A stretch of DNA of 33,551 bases from positions 1-33,551 of the forward strand of contig VFFB01000017.1 of the NCBI GenBank assembly GCA_018882585.1, written 5' to 3'. The stretch is from Candidatus Kapaibacterium sp. GTDB lineage: Bacteria > Bacteroidota > Ignavibacteria > Kapaibacteriales > Kapaibacteriaceae. Shown in pieces: positions 25,629 to 33,551 of the stretch; positions within the stretch are counted from its first letter, which is position 1, and the number at the start of each line of letters is the position of its first letter. The notes beneath the pieces are model-generated. The model was not told where the DNA came from. It was given only the letters and a program-made list of their open reading frames with translations, and made no database searches. The position numbers and the translations under genes are program-made.

Positions 25629-26600
25629 ATGCAAACCCTGGCAGAGCGTCTTCGAGCCGAGCGTGAGCGGCAACGCCGTTCGCTGCGAGAGGTATCGGCC
25701 GAGACGAAGATACGCGAACCGTTTCTTGCTGCGATCGAACGCGGCGATTTCGACGTATTGCCTCAGGTGTACGTGCGCTCGTTCCTGAAGACGTATGCAG
25801 CCGCACTTGGAATTCCCCGAAACCAGGTTGATGCGCTGATCGCCCAAGCACTTGAGCGTGACGAGCACGACGATGCTCCTACGCTCGCTTCACGGCGAAG
25901 GCCGTCGCCCACGTCGCAAGCACCGTCGCGTCAGCCAGATCGCGAGACGCATCAGCCCCGTACGGCGGCTGGCGGAGATTCGACGAACGAGCCAACGTCC
26001 GACCGGCGCTCGCTTGATCAACGCCTCGGCTCGACCTTCATGGATGTTGTCCGGAGTCTTCCCCTCTGGGTCTGGATCGCAACAGGCGTGATCATCGCGG
26101 CAATTGTCATTGGCTTACTTATGCGCAATGACGAGGAGCCCGCCAGCACGAACGCTGGGCCGGCCAACGTCGTCACCGTGGAAGAAACTACACCCGTGGT
26201 TGACAGCATGATCCTGCGTGCCGAAGTGATGGATTCGGCTTGGATCACCATCACGGCCGACGGCAAGACGTCGTATCAGGCCATCCTGCTTCCAGGAACG
26301 TCGGCACAGTGGAGTGCGATGGAACGGTTTGACATTTCGATGGGGAATGCCGGCGGCGTCGTCTTCTACAGGGATGACGTTCGCCTTGAGCCATTCGCTG
26401 GCCCCAAGCAAAGCGTACGAAAAGTGGTTGTGACCCGCACGACGGTCGTCACGCCATCAACGGCATGGACCGAGCAGCCCGCGACCCCGGCCCCAGCCAC
26501 GAAGCCACCCCGCGACAGCGCTCGAGGGACAGGCGAGCGACGAAGAACGTCGGCGAAGACGCCGGAGACACCAGCGATCACGCCAGTTCGTCCGCGCTAA
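25629..26600 (+). CDS. rodZ: RodZ-like cytoskeletal/shape protein (HTH_25, TM, DUF4115)
   Basis: 323 residues from ATG 25629. N-terminal helix-turn-helix (3-75; LAERLRAERERQRRSLREVS, then KIREPFLAAIERGDFDVLP and YVRSFLKTYAAALGI) is the cytoplasmic RodZ domain that binds MreB. A polar, low-complexity linker (80-135) leads to one TM helix (about 146-165, WVWIATGVIIAAIVIGLLM). The periplasmic DUF4115 domain (195-275) has AWITITADGKTSYQAIL, GTSAQW and FDISMGNAGGVV. The Pro/Arg-rich tail (285-323) is disordered. RodZ helps set cell width with MreB, RodA and PBP2; no mre or rod gene is in view. It is convergent with the isomerase gene, with 34 bases between stops and no clear terminator hairpin. 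Confidence 0.88.
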   Translation: MQTLAERLRAERERQRRSLREVSAETKIREPFLAAIERGDFDVLPQVYVRSFLKTYAAALGIPRNQVDALIAQALERDEHDDAPTLASRRRPSPTSQAPSRQPDRETHQPRTAAGGDSTNEPTSDRRSLDQRLGSTFMDVVRSLPLWVWIATGVIIAAIVIGLLMRNDEEPASTNAGPANVVTVEETTPVVDSMILRAEVMDSAWITITADGKTSYQAILLPGTSAQWSAMERFDISMGNAGGVVFYRDDVRLEPFAGPKQSVRKVVVTRTTVVTPSTAWTEQPATPAPATKPPRDSARGTGERRRTSAKTPETPAITPVRPR

Positions 26601-26634
26601 GTCCGTCGCCAGTCGGTGGAGGCGTGTTGGCCCG

Positions 26635-27603
26635 TTATACCTGAAGTCGCACGATGTCGTGCAGTCTGATGACGCCGACGCAGGCCTCGTTATCCACGAC
26701 AGGCAATACGCCGATCTGGCGTTCCGGTCGTTCCATCACTTGCAGCGCCTCGTGAAGCGAAGCTGTTGGTGTGACCGTGACAGGCGACATCGTCATGTGC
26801 TCAGCGATCGTCGAAGCCGCAAGGTCCGCCCCGCGTGTCACCAGACGCCGAACGTCCCCATCCGTCAGAATGCCTACAAGGCGATCGTCGCGCATGACGC
26901 AGACAATGCCGAGCGATTTCGACGTCATCTCGACAAGGGCGTCCAGCATGGTCGTATCCTCGCTTACGCGCGGCACGGCCGCTCCTGTGTGCATCACATC
27001 GGCAACCGACCGAAGCAACGTGCCGCCGATCATCCCATCAGGATGAGACCGGCGCAGCCGCCGTAGCGGATCGGAGTCGGCCGACAATACGCCAATAGCC
27101 AGCAGATCTGCCATGACTAACGCCGATGTTGTACTGACGGTGGGCAGGATATCATGCTCATCCATCTCGCGAATGACCGGGGCGAGCAAGGCAACGTCAG
27201 ACATTGATGCCAGCGCATTCTCCGTTGCAGACGTGATGCTGATGATGTGACACCCTAGACCCCGCATCACGTCAGCAAATCGCAGCACTTCGGGTGTCTC
27301 ACCGCTCTTGCTGATGACGACGACCACATCGCCCTCGCCCACAACTCCGGCGTCACCATGCAATGCATCGACAGGATGCATCCACCGGGCAGACACGCAC
27401 ACACTTGCCAGTGTGGCAGCCAACTTTTGCGCGACGAACCCAGATTTACCAAGTCCTGCAGTGATGACGTTGTTTGCACCATGGAGTAACGCAACAGCAT
27501 GGATGTACCGATGATCGAGCATGTCGACCATGCGCAGAAGACTCTCAATCTGATTCCGCAACGCTTCCTGAGCTGCGGCCATGGGATCATGTGTCATTGC
27601 CAT
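26635..27603 (-). CDS. kdsD: D-arabinose 5-phosphate isomerase, KdsD/KpsF type (SIS + two CBS)
   Basis: 322 residues from ATG 27603, the family's usual length. An SIS domain (1-200) is followed by two CBS domains (about 205-262 and 267-322). It converts ribulose 5-phosphate to arabinose 5-phosphate, the first step to Kdo of LPS. The SIS motifs are AGLGKSGFVAQKLAATLAS (49-67), HPVDALHGDAGVV and VVVISKSGETPEV. By alignment, the four residues used by the E. coli enzyme are kept: Lys53, Glu102, Glu146 and His187. The loop before the last motif reads REMDEHDILPTVSTTS instead of the common cysteine-containing EACPxxLAPTSSTT. No kdsA, kdsB or kdsC is nearby. A promoter box lies 7 bases before the ATG, so the gene has its own promoter apart from the T9SS genes upstream. 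Confidence 0.9.
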   Translation of the reverse strand: MAMTHDPMAAAQEALRNQIESLLRMVDMLDHRYIHAVALLHGANNVITAGLGKSGFVAQKLAATLASVCVSARWMHPVDALHGDAGVVGEGDVVVVISKSGETPEVLRFADVMRGLGCHIISITSATENALASMSDVALLAPVIREMDEHDILPTVSTTSALVMADLLAIGVLSADSDPLRRLRRSHPDGMIGGTLLRSVADVMHTGAAVPRVSEDTTMLDALVEMTSKSLGIVCVMRDDRLVGILTDGDVRRLVTRGADLAASTIAEHMTMSPVTVTPTASLHEALQVMERPERQIGVLPVVDNEACVGVIRLHDIVRLQV

Positions 27604-27610
27604 ATCACAT

Positions 27611-27618
27611 CAAAAGTA
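27611..27618 (-). promoter_or_regulatory. -7 box TAnnTTTG for kdsD
   Basis: The minus strand reads TACTTTTG, a full consensus match, ending 7 bases before the kdsD ATG. The 38-base gap to the upstream T9SS stop contains nothing else but the adjoining hairpin. No clear -33 element. Confidence 0.55.
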
Positions 27619-27632
27619 CGAACCAGGTTCGT
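27618..27632. repeat. Inverted repeat touching the kdsD promoter
   Basis: ACGAAC-CAG-GTTCGT is a perfect 6-bp stem with a 3-base loop, 9 bases after the stop of the large T9SS gene and sharing one base with the kdsD -7 box. On the minus strand it is followed by ACTTTTG, so it could serve as a weak terminator for the T9SS gene; it could also be an operator. Confidence 0.4.
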
Positions 27633-27641
27633 GCGTCACGT

Positions 27642-30600
27642 TCATCGAATCAGCGTCACAATGGCCGTCTGCAAGCCGTTGCTTCCATCGGCGATCATGA
27701 GGTATCGTCCGCTAGGTACAGCAGATCCGTGCGAATCGCATCCATCCCACGCCGCAGTCTGACCATCTCTATCACCTGCAGCAGACAGGTCCCGCACCTC
27801 GACACCCTGCATGGTCATCACGCGGAGTCGACGAAGGGCACCCGCATAGCGCACGTGCACAACGCCAGAAGCGGGATTGGGCGCAATGGCGAGGTCGTTG
27901 ACGGTATCAATGGCTTTGTCGCGACGAACCTGCCGGCCAAGGTGATCAGAATTCTGTCCGTTGTCGCGTGGTCGTTGTCCTGCCGCGGCGTCCTGCGTAT
28001 CCACGGTCGAAATGACAGGCCGTGCATGTGGATCCATAAATGGCCGAAGCAATGGTATCCACCCTCCTTGCGTCCACGTCATGACGTATCCAATGTTCCC
28101 CGTTGCGTTGTGATGAGCGTATGGCCAGCTTCCGCTGCGGCCCATGGCAGCATGCCACACACCATCGACGGAGCGGAAGGCTGCTCGCGCTACCGGCTTG
28201 TTCGATCCATACTCAGATATGACTGCGTACTCGTGATCAATGACCGCATGTGTAGCCATGATGCCGTACGATGGGTTTTCTGCATACGACGTGACGAGGC
28301 CTCCGCTGCGGGATGCCGAAGCACCAAGATGAAATCCTTCCGCCATCTGCTCCGCAACAAGCCAATACGAACCGCTGTCGAGCGCAACAGGTGCATCCAA
28401 CAGTACGGTCGAATACGTGTCAAACAACGGGTCGGCCAAGGCCGACAGGTCATCATCTCCGCGCGTTCGGCGAAGCGTTGTTCCGGTAACGACATTCGTC
28501 CCGACCGCACCATCGGCATCGGCAACAACGGAGTACTGCACAACGCTGCCAAGCTGCTGACTGCCCCACCACGCTTGATACCCTCGCAGCGAATCCGGCA
28601 CGGTAAGCGTGAAACGCATCGCCGCAGCACCGGACGTTCCACCCGCCGTGGCACCATAGCGCACGTCATCGGAAATGGCACCAGGCATGTACCAACGCCA
28701 CAGCACGTTGGGTTCATATTGCGAAGGCATCGTCCCCTGCCCCGCATACCAGAAGGTTCGATCGCCACCGGTCGGCAACTGCATCGGACCACACAGCCCC
28801 CTTCCGGTCAACTGTGCATAGGATGGGACATCATTGATCGCTGCTTCCGGATGCGATTCATATGCAAGAGATGGTCCGACCACGATCTGACGCGTGCTGC
28901 GAGCCGTATCATTCGACGGGATCTGATCCGGCATCTCGTGTTCGACCACGGCCACAAGTTCCCATTCCGTTGTTCCCTTACCAGACAGGTTGGCAGGGGG
29001 CAGTGCATGACGCCGGCATTCGCCGGCGACGACGGAGTCGAGCAACAGCGTGTGCCGGTATACGACGGTACCGGGATCGGACTTGTCATGAATGCGTACC
29101 GCTACACGGACGTTGCGAGCGTTGACAGGTGCGTTGTTGGCAAGTCGCACCGATACGGGAACTCTGGCGAGCTGCCGTTGCGGTGTCATGGTGTATGGCC
29201 AATGTAGACGCACGTCCAGCAGGTGCAGATCTGGATTCTCTTCGTCATCCGTCAGCAGCGCGATGTTGTCGATGTAGAACGGATCATTGTCATCAACAAC
29301 ATCGCCAGTTGCCGCATTGCGCATGCATGATGCACGGATGCGGAAGCGGAAGGATCGATTGCCATCATCCTTCCACCGAAGGATCGAATCGGGGATGGGG
29401 ATATAGACGTGATGCCATTCGTCGTCCTTTCCGTCGTCATCAAGGTCATAACGAGCTCCTCCGAAAACGACGGATGCCGTTCGATTCAACTGCCGGTTAT
29501 GATCCACGCTGTCGAATCCGCGCACTACACCACCGCCGCCAAGAACGGTATAGGCGGGAGCGTACAATGCACCAAGGTTGGCGGGATCATACCGCCAATC
29601 CATGATGTTGGTAATGCCATTGATACCATCCGAGGATGGTGTTGCGAACTCGACGAGAAGCGAGTCGGGTTTCCGTTCGAACGGGTCGGTTTGCGTCACG
29701 TTACGAGCAACAACGCGATGTTCGGGGCCAACAAGAACGTTGTCGGAGAAGCCTCTGGCACGTGATGCAATATGGCCAGCACGCTGATAGCAAAAGGACA
29801 ATGCCGCGCGGCGAACGCCACGAAGGTCAATGGGAACAGAACGCAGCTCGTCACCTCCGTACTCGCCTGGCCGTGGTATCTCGTTGCCGTCGTGACGCAA
29901 CCGGTCGAGCCGCAGGACTGGCGCGCGCAGCATGTGGTCAGTCCTATTTTCAGCCGGTTGCACACCAGACGGCTCCAATGCATGCAGCGTCCACTCGCCG
30001 CCATCAACGACATCCACGCCAGGGCCGACCCAATGATTGACATTTGGTATCGGCGTGCGCCCAAGGAGCATGTACGTTGACAGGTCGTCGTAGAACGCCC
30101 CCCGCTTGGAATTTCTCGTCCATCGAATGAATCTGTACACCTGTCGCGTAAGTGTATCATCCAGCGGCCAAGACTCGCCGATAGCAACTCCAAGCGTATC
30201 TCGAGGGTCGATCGATGCATACATGGTAAAACTGCCGACCGCATCTTCTGGGTTGGCAATAAACACGTATGCCGGGAAGGTCACGCGCACATAGTCGTAT
30301 GGCTCGAAGCCGTTCCATGTTGAATCGACCGGAAGGACAGCACCGGAAGCATCACATCGCTCCACTGAACCGTAGGATGACAGGACGGCGGATTTCGAAA
30401 CAACCGTACTGGCGTTATACCGGATCCTGCCGCTCTCGTTGACAAACCGAACCCGCACGCGAAACGGTTGATTCGGGTCGGCTACGTTAACACCTCGGCG
30501 TCCCTGAATGTCATTGGCCAGAATCTGCACGCGCACGACCGGTGCAATACCGTCCAATCGGTTATCCGCAGAAAGTACTTCGAACCCGTCACAACTATCT

Positions 30601-32066
30601 GGCGGCACCTGACGTGTGTATGCAAGACTGCTGTCGCGATGTCGTTCAATGACGGCAAACGATGCATCGACGACACGAGCGTGGTTGCGCCACTGCTTGA
30701 AGAGCACGCTAAGATTCGACTGTGGTGTCAACTCAGGTTCAGAGCTCGATCGGCTGACGCGTACGCCACCTGCGGAATCGGTTTCGCTGTTGTACAGATA
30801 CTCGGTTGCTTGCACATAGGTAGGGCTGACGTAGGACGTCGCTCCCGTATCCTGGCGTCGTGCTTGCCTACGGGCCGCTCCGTATACGCCGATCGTAGCA
30901 TTACTTCGCACCCATTCCGAAGCCGCGAAGTTTCGCTGCGCCCCTTTCACAGAGCCCTTGATGTCGCCGAAGTGAATGGAAATTGAGCTGTCTCGTCTGT
31001 TCAGGTGTACTTGGACGTTGACGCTGTAGTGGGCCTCGTGGCCTGGACGGTTGTTGCGCTGGAACGTTCGACTTTCCATGACGGGACCGGACCGAGCAAC
31101 CTTCGGACCAACCGGCGTAAGGTTGAACCATGCAATGATGAACTTATCGCCAGACGGAGAGCGCTTGAAATAGATGCGTCCAAAATCATCTTGACGTTTA
31201 CGTACGGAGTCATACACGGAAACCTGCCAATCATCCCAGCAGGCAGCTATTAGCGTTGGATGTTCCGATGCGTCTCGAGTACCACGCCCCCAGGCATCGG
31301 CAAGTGCACTGTCCGTGAGCGTGGCATTCTTTGGCGAGCGAATTCCTCCCCGAGCGTACGATGGATCGCCACCGCATGCATGGAAGTGATATCCCCAGTC
31401 ATCCGAAACGACGTCTGACGTGTCACCTTGCATTGCGCTGCGTTCACGTGGGTCGTCGCTTTCGGCGTCGTACACAGATAATGCGCCATCCATTCCTGAC
31501 TGGACATCGCGGCGCAATGTCCAACCGAAGGGGTCGGTGACATAGTGGTATCGCCGATTGCTGAGGGCGATCAGACCGTTAGTGGACACGTACAGCGAAT
31601 CGTATCTGATGCCATTCATGTAGAATGGAAAACCGATCGCGATTGGACCAGCAAAGGCATTGTCGGTCGAGTCTGACATATCGCCTGGATTATGCAGGTA
31701 GGCCCTGCCACCGTAGACGTTGCGTTCTGGATCCGCCCAGTACTCCAGCGGGCGTTGACGGGGTCCGGACAGAATACGCTTCCATGTACCGGGTTCTATC
31801 AGCGTGTCGATGTACGCAGAAACGCCTTGGCCGTATGCATTCCACTGTGGATCGTCAGAATCAATGACATAGTAGCCAGTTGATATTGCAGGCATCGTGT
31901 CAGGATTGACGGTGCCGCTTCGGAAGGGCATGGGAACTGACGGTGTGTGTGCATGATGAGCACTTCGTCGTTGACCAACTGCCTCGTCCTTGTTTTGACC
32001 AAACGCACAGCTGCCAGCGAAACAAATCGCGTACAAGAGCAGACTGTAACGCCACAAAAGCATCAT
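27642..32066 (-). CDS. Giant secreted protein with T9SS sorting domain (1474 residues)
   Basis: 1474 residues from ATG 32066 (an ATG at 32063 is equally possible). The start (MMLLWRYSLLLYAICFAGSCAFG) is a signal peptide. After a polar stretch, an N-terminal region of about 60-350 has IGFPFYMNGIRYDSLYVSTN and NGLIALSNRRY, a nidogen-like/beta-sandwich look. The middle (about 450-1000) is beta-strand rich with a repeated style of strand pairs and FYIDNIALLTDDEENPD, which resembles a MAM/jelly-roll edge, then a CARDB-like domain (RQLARVPVSVRLANN). Residues 1150-1345 form a domain shared with the next upstream gene, ending GGWIPLLRP. The last 85 residues (LAIAPNPASGVVHVRY to TAIVTLIR) are a type A sorting domain. 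No enzymatic motif is visible; a surface structural or adhesin role is a guess. Confidence 0.9.
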   Translation of the reverse strand: MMLLWRYSLLLYAICFAGSCAFGQNKDEAVGQRRSAHHAHTPSVPMPFRSGTVNPDTMPAISTGYYVIDSDDPQWNAYGQGVSAYIDTLIEPGTWKRILSGPRQRPLEYWADPERNVYGGRAYLHNPGDMSDSTDNAFAGPIAIGFPFYMNGIRYDSLYVSTNGLIALSNRRYHYVTDPFGWTLRRDVQSGMDGALSVYDAESDDPRERSAMQGDTSDVVSDDWGYHFHACGGDPSYARGGIRSPKNATLTDSALADAWGRGTRDASEHPTLIAACWDDWQVSVYDSVRKRQDDFGRIYFKRSPSGDKFIIAWFNLTPVGPKVARSGPVMESRTFQRNNRPGHEAHYSVNVQVHLNRRDSSISIHFGDIKGSVKGAQRNFAASEWVRSNATIGVYGAARRQARRQDTGATSYVSPTYVQATEYLYNSETDSAGGVRVSRSSSEPELTPQSNLSVLFKQWRNHARVVDASFAVIERHRDSSLAYTRQVPPDSCDGFEVLSADNRLDGIAPVVRVQILANDIQGRRGVNVADPNQPFRVRVRFVNESGRIRYNASTVVSKSAVLSSYGSVERCDASGAVLPVDSTWNGFEPYDYVRVTFPAYVFIANPEDAVGSFTMYASIDPRDTLGVAIGESWPLDDTLTRQVYRFIRWTRNSKRGAFYDDLSTYMLLGRTPIPNVNHWVGPGVDVVDGGEWTLHALEPSGVQPAENRTDHMLRAPVLRLDRLRHDGNEIPRPGEYGGDELRSVPIDLRGVRRAALSFCYQRAGHIASRARGFSDNVLVGPEHRVVARNVTQTDPFERKPDSLLVEFATPSSDGINGITNIMDWRYDPANLGALYAPAYTVLGGGGVVRGFDSVDHNRQLNRTASVVFGGARYDLDDDGKDDEWHHVYIPIPDSILRWKDDGNRSFRFRIRASCMRNAATGDVVDDNDPFYIDNIALLTDDEENPDLHLLDVRLHWPYTMTPQRQLARVPVSVRLANNAPVNARNVRVAVRIHDKSDPGTVVYRHTLLLDSVVAGECRRHALPPANLSGKGTTEWELVAVVEHEMPDQIPSNDTARSTRQIVVGPSLAYESHPEAAINDVPSYAQLTGRGLCGPMQLPTGGDRTFWYAGQGTMPSQYEPNVLWRWYMPGAISDDVRYGATAGGTSGAAAMRFTLTVPDSLRGYQAWWGSQQLGSVVQYSVVADADGAVGTNVVTGTTLRRTRGDDDLSALADPLFDTYSTVLLDAPVALDSGSYWLVAEQMAEGFHLGASASRSGGLVTSYAENPSYGIMATHAVIDHEYAVISEYGSNKPVARAAFRSVDGVWHAAMGRSGSWPYAHHNATGNIGYVMTWTQGGWIPLLRPFMDPHARPVISTVDTQDAAAGQRPRDNGQNSDHLGRQVRRDKAIDTVNDLAIAPNPASGVVHVRYAGALRRLRVMTMQGVEVRDLSAAGDRDGQTAAWDGCDSHGSAVPSGRYLMIADGSNGLQTAIVTLIR

Positions 32067-32070
32067 TGTA

Positions 32071-32078
32071 CAACATAA
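32071..32078 (-). promoter_or_regulatory. Possible -7 box for the giant T9SS gene
   Basis: The minus strand reads TTATGTTG, two mismatches to TAnnTTTG, 4 bases before the ATG at 32066, the same spacing as at rodZ. No -33 element is clear. The remaining gap (32079-32195) shows no other feature I can support. Confidence 0.25.
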
Positions 32079-32195
32079 GAAAGATCACTGCGCTTCCATG
32101 TAATTCTGGGCACTTTCCCATTCCAGCCCGTGATCGTGTAATCCTATGCATCATCCTCCGGCCGCCTTGCGTCCTCCATCACTTAAAGCTGTCGC

Positions 32196-32235
32196 AAAAA
32201 GAAACGGCCCCTATCTCATTCGAGATAGGGGCCGT
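32196..32235 (-). terminator. Strong intrinsic terminator for the right-end T9SS gene
   Basis: ACGGCCCCTATCTC-ATTC-GAGATAGGGGCCGT is a perfect 14-bp stem with a 4-base loop (32204-32235). Reading the minus strand, the stem is followed by TTTCTTTTT (32203-32196 and on). It lies 20 bases after the stop at 32256. This is the only textbook rho-independent terminator in the window. Confidence 0.9.
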
Positions 32236-32255
32236 ATTGATCTACGATGTTACTC

Positions 32256-33551
32256 TTAGCGAACGACGGTCATCGTACGCGAAAGGACAGCGTCACCAGC
32301 CGTGAGCTTGTACATGTACGAGCCGGAGGCAACTTCGAAGTCGTTGGCATCGCGGCCATCCCATTCGATGGCATACGTACCGTTCGAACCTGCAACTGAT
32401 TCGTTGTACAGCGAACGCACCAGGTTACCCATCATGTCGAACACTTCAAGCTTCACGTTCGTGCTGAACGGAACGCGGAAGCGGAAGGTCGTCTTGCCGT
32501 TCGATGGATTCGGGAAGTTGTCTTCCAGAGCAACCGATGACTCGTCGCCAAAGGAGACGTTCACGATGTTCGAGAAGCTTTCAGTTCCGTCAAAGTCGAC
32601 CTGACGCAGACGATACTCATACAGAGCTCCGGAAAGCACATCGTTGTCAAAGTGCTTGTAGTTCGTTGACGTTGTCGTGTTGCCAGCGCCTTGAACAAAA
32701 GCGATCGATGTCCACGGAGCGTCAGCAGCATTGGAGTTGTCAACGCACGTCAGCGAGGTCTTTCCTGTCGAGAGGTTCGTGGTTTCCTTCATTGAGCGGC
32801 GCTCAACGTGGAAGCCTGCGTTCTTCGATTCGGAAGCCGTCTCCCAGAAGAGGTCGACGCCCGTGCCGCGAGCCTTAGCATCGAAGTACGTCAGTTCAAC
32901 AGGCACCACGCAGTCAACGAAGACCGGCGGCGAGCTGAACGTACGGTTGCCAAGGTACGGACGGAGCAGCGGGATCCACGAGCCACGCGTAAACGTCGGA
33001 TAGCCGAGCGAATTACCCATGGCATTCAGGTGGCCATAACCAGGATTACCGATGGTCGGTGTGAACGGCACCCAATCACCGCTGAAACGTGTCATTTCAT
33101 AGGCGAAGCGGTTATCGTTCAGCAGCGAGCCACCACGAACGCGGGCACGGAAGTTCTTGTCGATCATCAGCGAGCGGTTACCAGCGCCGAACGTCGGAAT
33201 ATCCGAGTACACCGTGGTGACCATACCCATGCGCGAGGCCGAAGCGCCGAGTTCGTAACCTTCGGTACCGAGCTGAGCAACAGATGCCCAGTACTCACCC
33301 GGAGCAAGAACGACCGGTGTTGCCAGCAGATACGTTACATAGCGACCGAACTTTGCTTCCGTGTCGTTATCAAGTTCGTCTTCGCCACGGCGACGGAGAA
33401 CCGTCGAGTTGGCAACGCGCTCATCACCAGGAGCACCGCCCTGATCGCGATACAGCGAGAACGAGATGTTCAGAACGTCTTGGTTCAATTCGGCCCAGAA
33501 GGCTTGGTAACCAAGGACTGTATCCTGCGTGTAGAGCGTAAAGCGCATCGC
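32256..33551 (-). CDS. Secreted protein with T9SS sorting domain, C-terminal part (cut by window edge)
   Basis: At least 431 codons; the frame stays open to the window edge, so the ATG at 33548 is internal. From 33548 to about 32965 it matches residues 1150-1345 of the neighbouring giant protein (MRFTL, GYQAFW, LRRRGEDEL, GASASRMG, GSWIPLLRP). Then it has a Fn3-like segment common before sorting domains in Bacteroidota (VPVELTYFDAKARGTGVDLF, then WETASESKNAGFHVERR and YEYRLRQVDFDGTESFSNIV) and a type A sorting domain (NFPNPSNGKTTFRFRV, IEWDGRDANDFEVASGSYMYKLTAGD, end RTMTVVR). Codon choice looks more even and ordered than in the neighbour, and it has the strong terminator, which suggests high expression; this is by eye only. 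Function unknown; a surface protein is likely. Confidence 0.88.
   Translation of the reverse strand, partial: AMRFTLYTQDTVLGYQAFWAELNQDVLNISFSLYRDQGGAPGDERVANSTVLRRRGEDELDNDTEAKFGRYVTYLLATPVVLAPGEYWASVAQLGTEGYELGASASRMGMVTTVYSDIPTFGAGNRSLMIDKNFRARVRGGSLLNDNRFAYEMTRFSGDWVPFTPTIGNPGYGHLNAMGNSLGYPTFTRGSWIPLLRPYLGNRTFSSPPVFVDCVVPVELTYFDAKARGTGVDLFWETASESKNAGFHVERRSMKETTNLSTGKTSLTCVDNSNAADAPWTSIAFVQGAGNTTTSTNYKHFDNDVLSGALYEYRLRQVDFDGTESFSNIVNVSFGDESSVALEDNFPNPSNGKTTFRFRVPFSTNVKLEVFDMMGNLVRSLYNESVAGSNGTYAIEWDGRDANDFEVASGSYMYKLTAGDAVLSRTMTVVR

Noticed and set aside
27474-29207. 577-codon plus-strand open frame opposite the giant T9SS gene
   Set aside because: It lies wholly antisense to a frame with signal peptide and sorting domain, its translation is rich in Arg/His/Cys without any domain, and GC-rich DNA gives such shadows.
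31995-32066. Lipoprotein reading of the giant T9SS protein's N-terminus (FAGSC)
   Set aside because: The position -3 residue is Ala, not the usual Leu, and T9SS cargo is exported with an ordinary signal peptide; cleavage near AFG fits better.
1-33551. Mobile element, CRISPR, toxin-antitoxin, restriction or other defence system
   Set aside because: No transposase, integrase, repeat-spacer array, Cas, methylase or small paired toxin gene was found. RecQ, the AtuA protein and the S8 protease are better explained as chromosomal genes than as a defence island.
1-33551. tRNA or rRNA genes
   Set aside because: Gaps between genes are too short for them, apart from 7493-7610 and 32067-32255, and neither of these shows a tRNA cloverleaf or conserved T-loop.

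Overview
The window is dense, GC-rich bacterial chromosome with 22 protein genes (two cut by the window edges) and almost no non-coding DNA. The longest gap is about 190 bases and no stretch over 300 bases lacks a gene. I found no rRNA, tRNA, CRISPR array, insertion sequence, integrase or phage gene. Four proteins end in type IX secretion (T9SS) type A sorting domains. The primary sigma factor is the short 287-residue kind without region 1.1, and several promoters have the Bacteroidota -7 box TAnnTTTG. Together these point to the Bacteroidota/Chlorobi superphylum. The high GC with T9SS cargo would suit a Kapabacteria- or Ignavibacteria-like lineage, but that placement is inference. mpl (murein recycling), a KdsD-type isomerase (Kdo/LPS) and T9SS cargo indicate a Gram-negative envelope.

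Layout. 1-938 (minus): the N-terminus of a branched-chain aminotransferase, preceded by a DUF547 exported protein. 975-2287 (plus): panC and a GNAT acetyltransferase, overlapping by 4 bases. 2293-2337: two tandem hairpins at a convergent junction. 2326-4311 (minus): dsbD, divergent from glyS with back-to-back promoters. 4379-10998 (plus): glyS, an S41 processing protease, then sigA-rimM-trmD-alpha/beta hydrolase-lipoprotein as an overlapping-stop/start operon. 11021-12367 (minus): a BNR-repeat T9SS cargo protein. 12455-13885 (plus): mpl. 13894-25568 (minus): a seven-gene collinear run, in transcription order an unknown 3-TM membrane protein, an AtuA/DUF1446 protein, a DUF2279 protein, a family 2 glycosyltransferase, purM, recQ and a large T9SS subtilase. 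25629-26600 (plus): RodZ-like. 26635-33551 (minus): a KdsD/KpsF-type isomerase and two neighbouring large T9SS cargo proteins that share a domain; the second runs off the window.

How the genes work together. Most are housekeeping genes: translation and RNA modification (glyS, rimM, trmD), transcription (sigA), CoA and branched-chain amino acids (panC, ilvE-like), purines (purM), DNA repair (recQ) and cell wall or shape (mpl, rodZ). The accessory theme is the envelope and surface: DsbD, S41 protease, lipoprotein, glycosyltransferase, DUF2279 and four T9SS cargo proteins. I do not see a clear new defence or mobile system. The least explained parts are the AtuA/DUF2279/glycosyltransferase/membrane-protein block and the shared domain of the two T9SS proteins at the right end. 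At the DNA level the notable points are promoter boxes lying only a few bases from start codons and hairpins built over stop codons at convergent gene ends.
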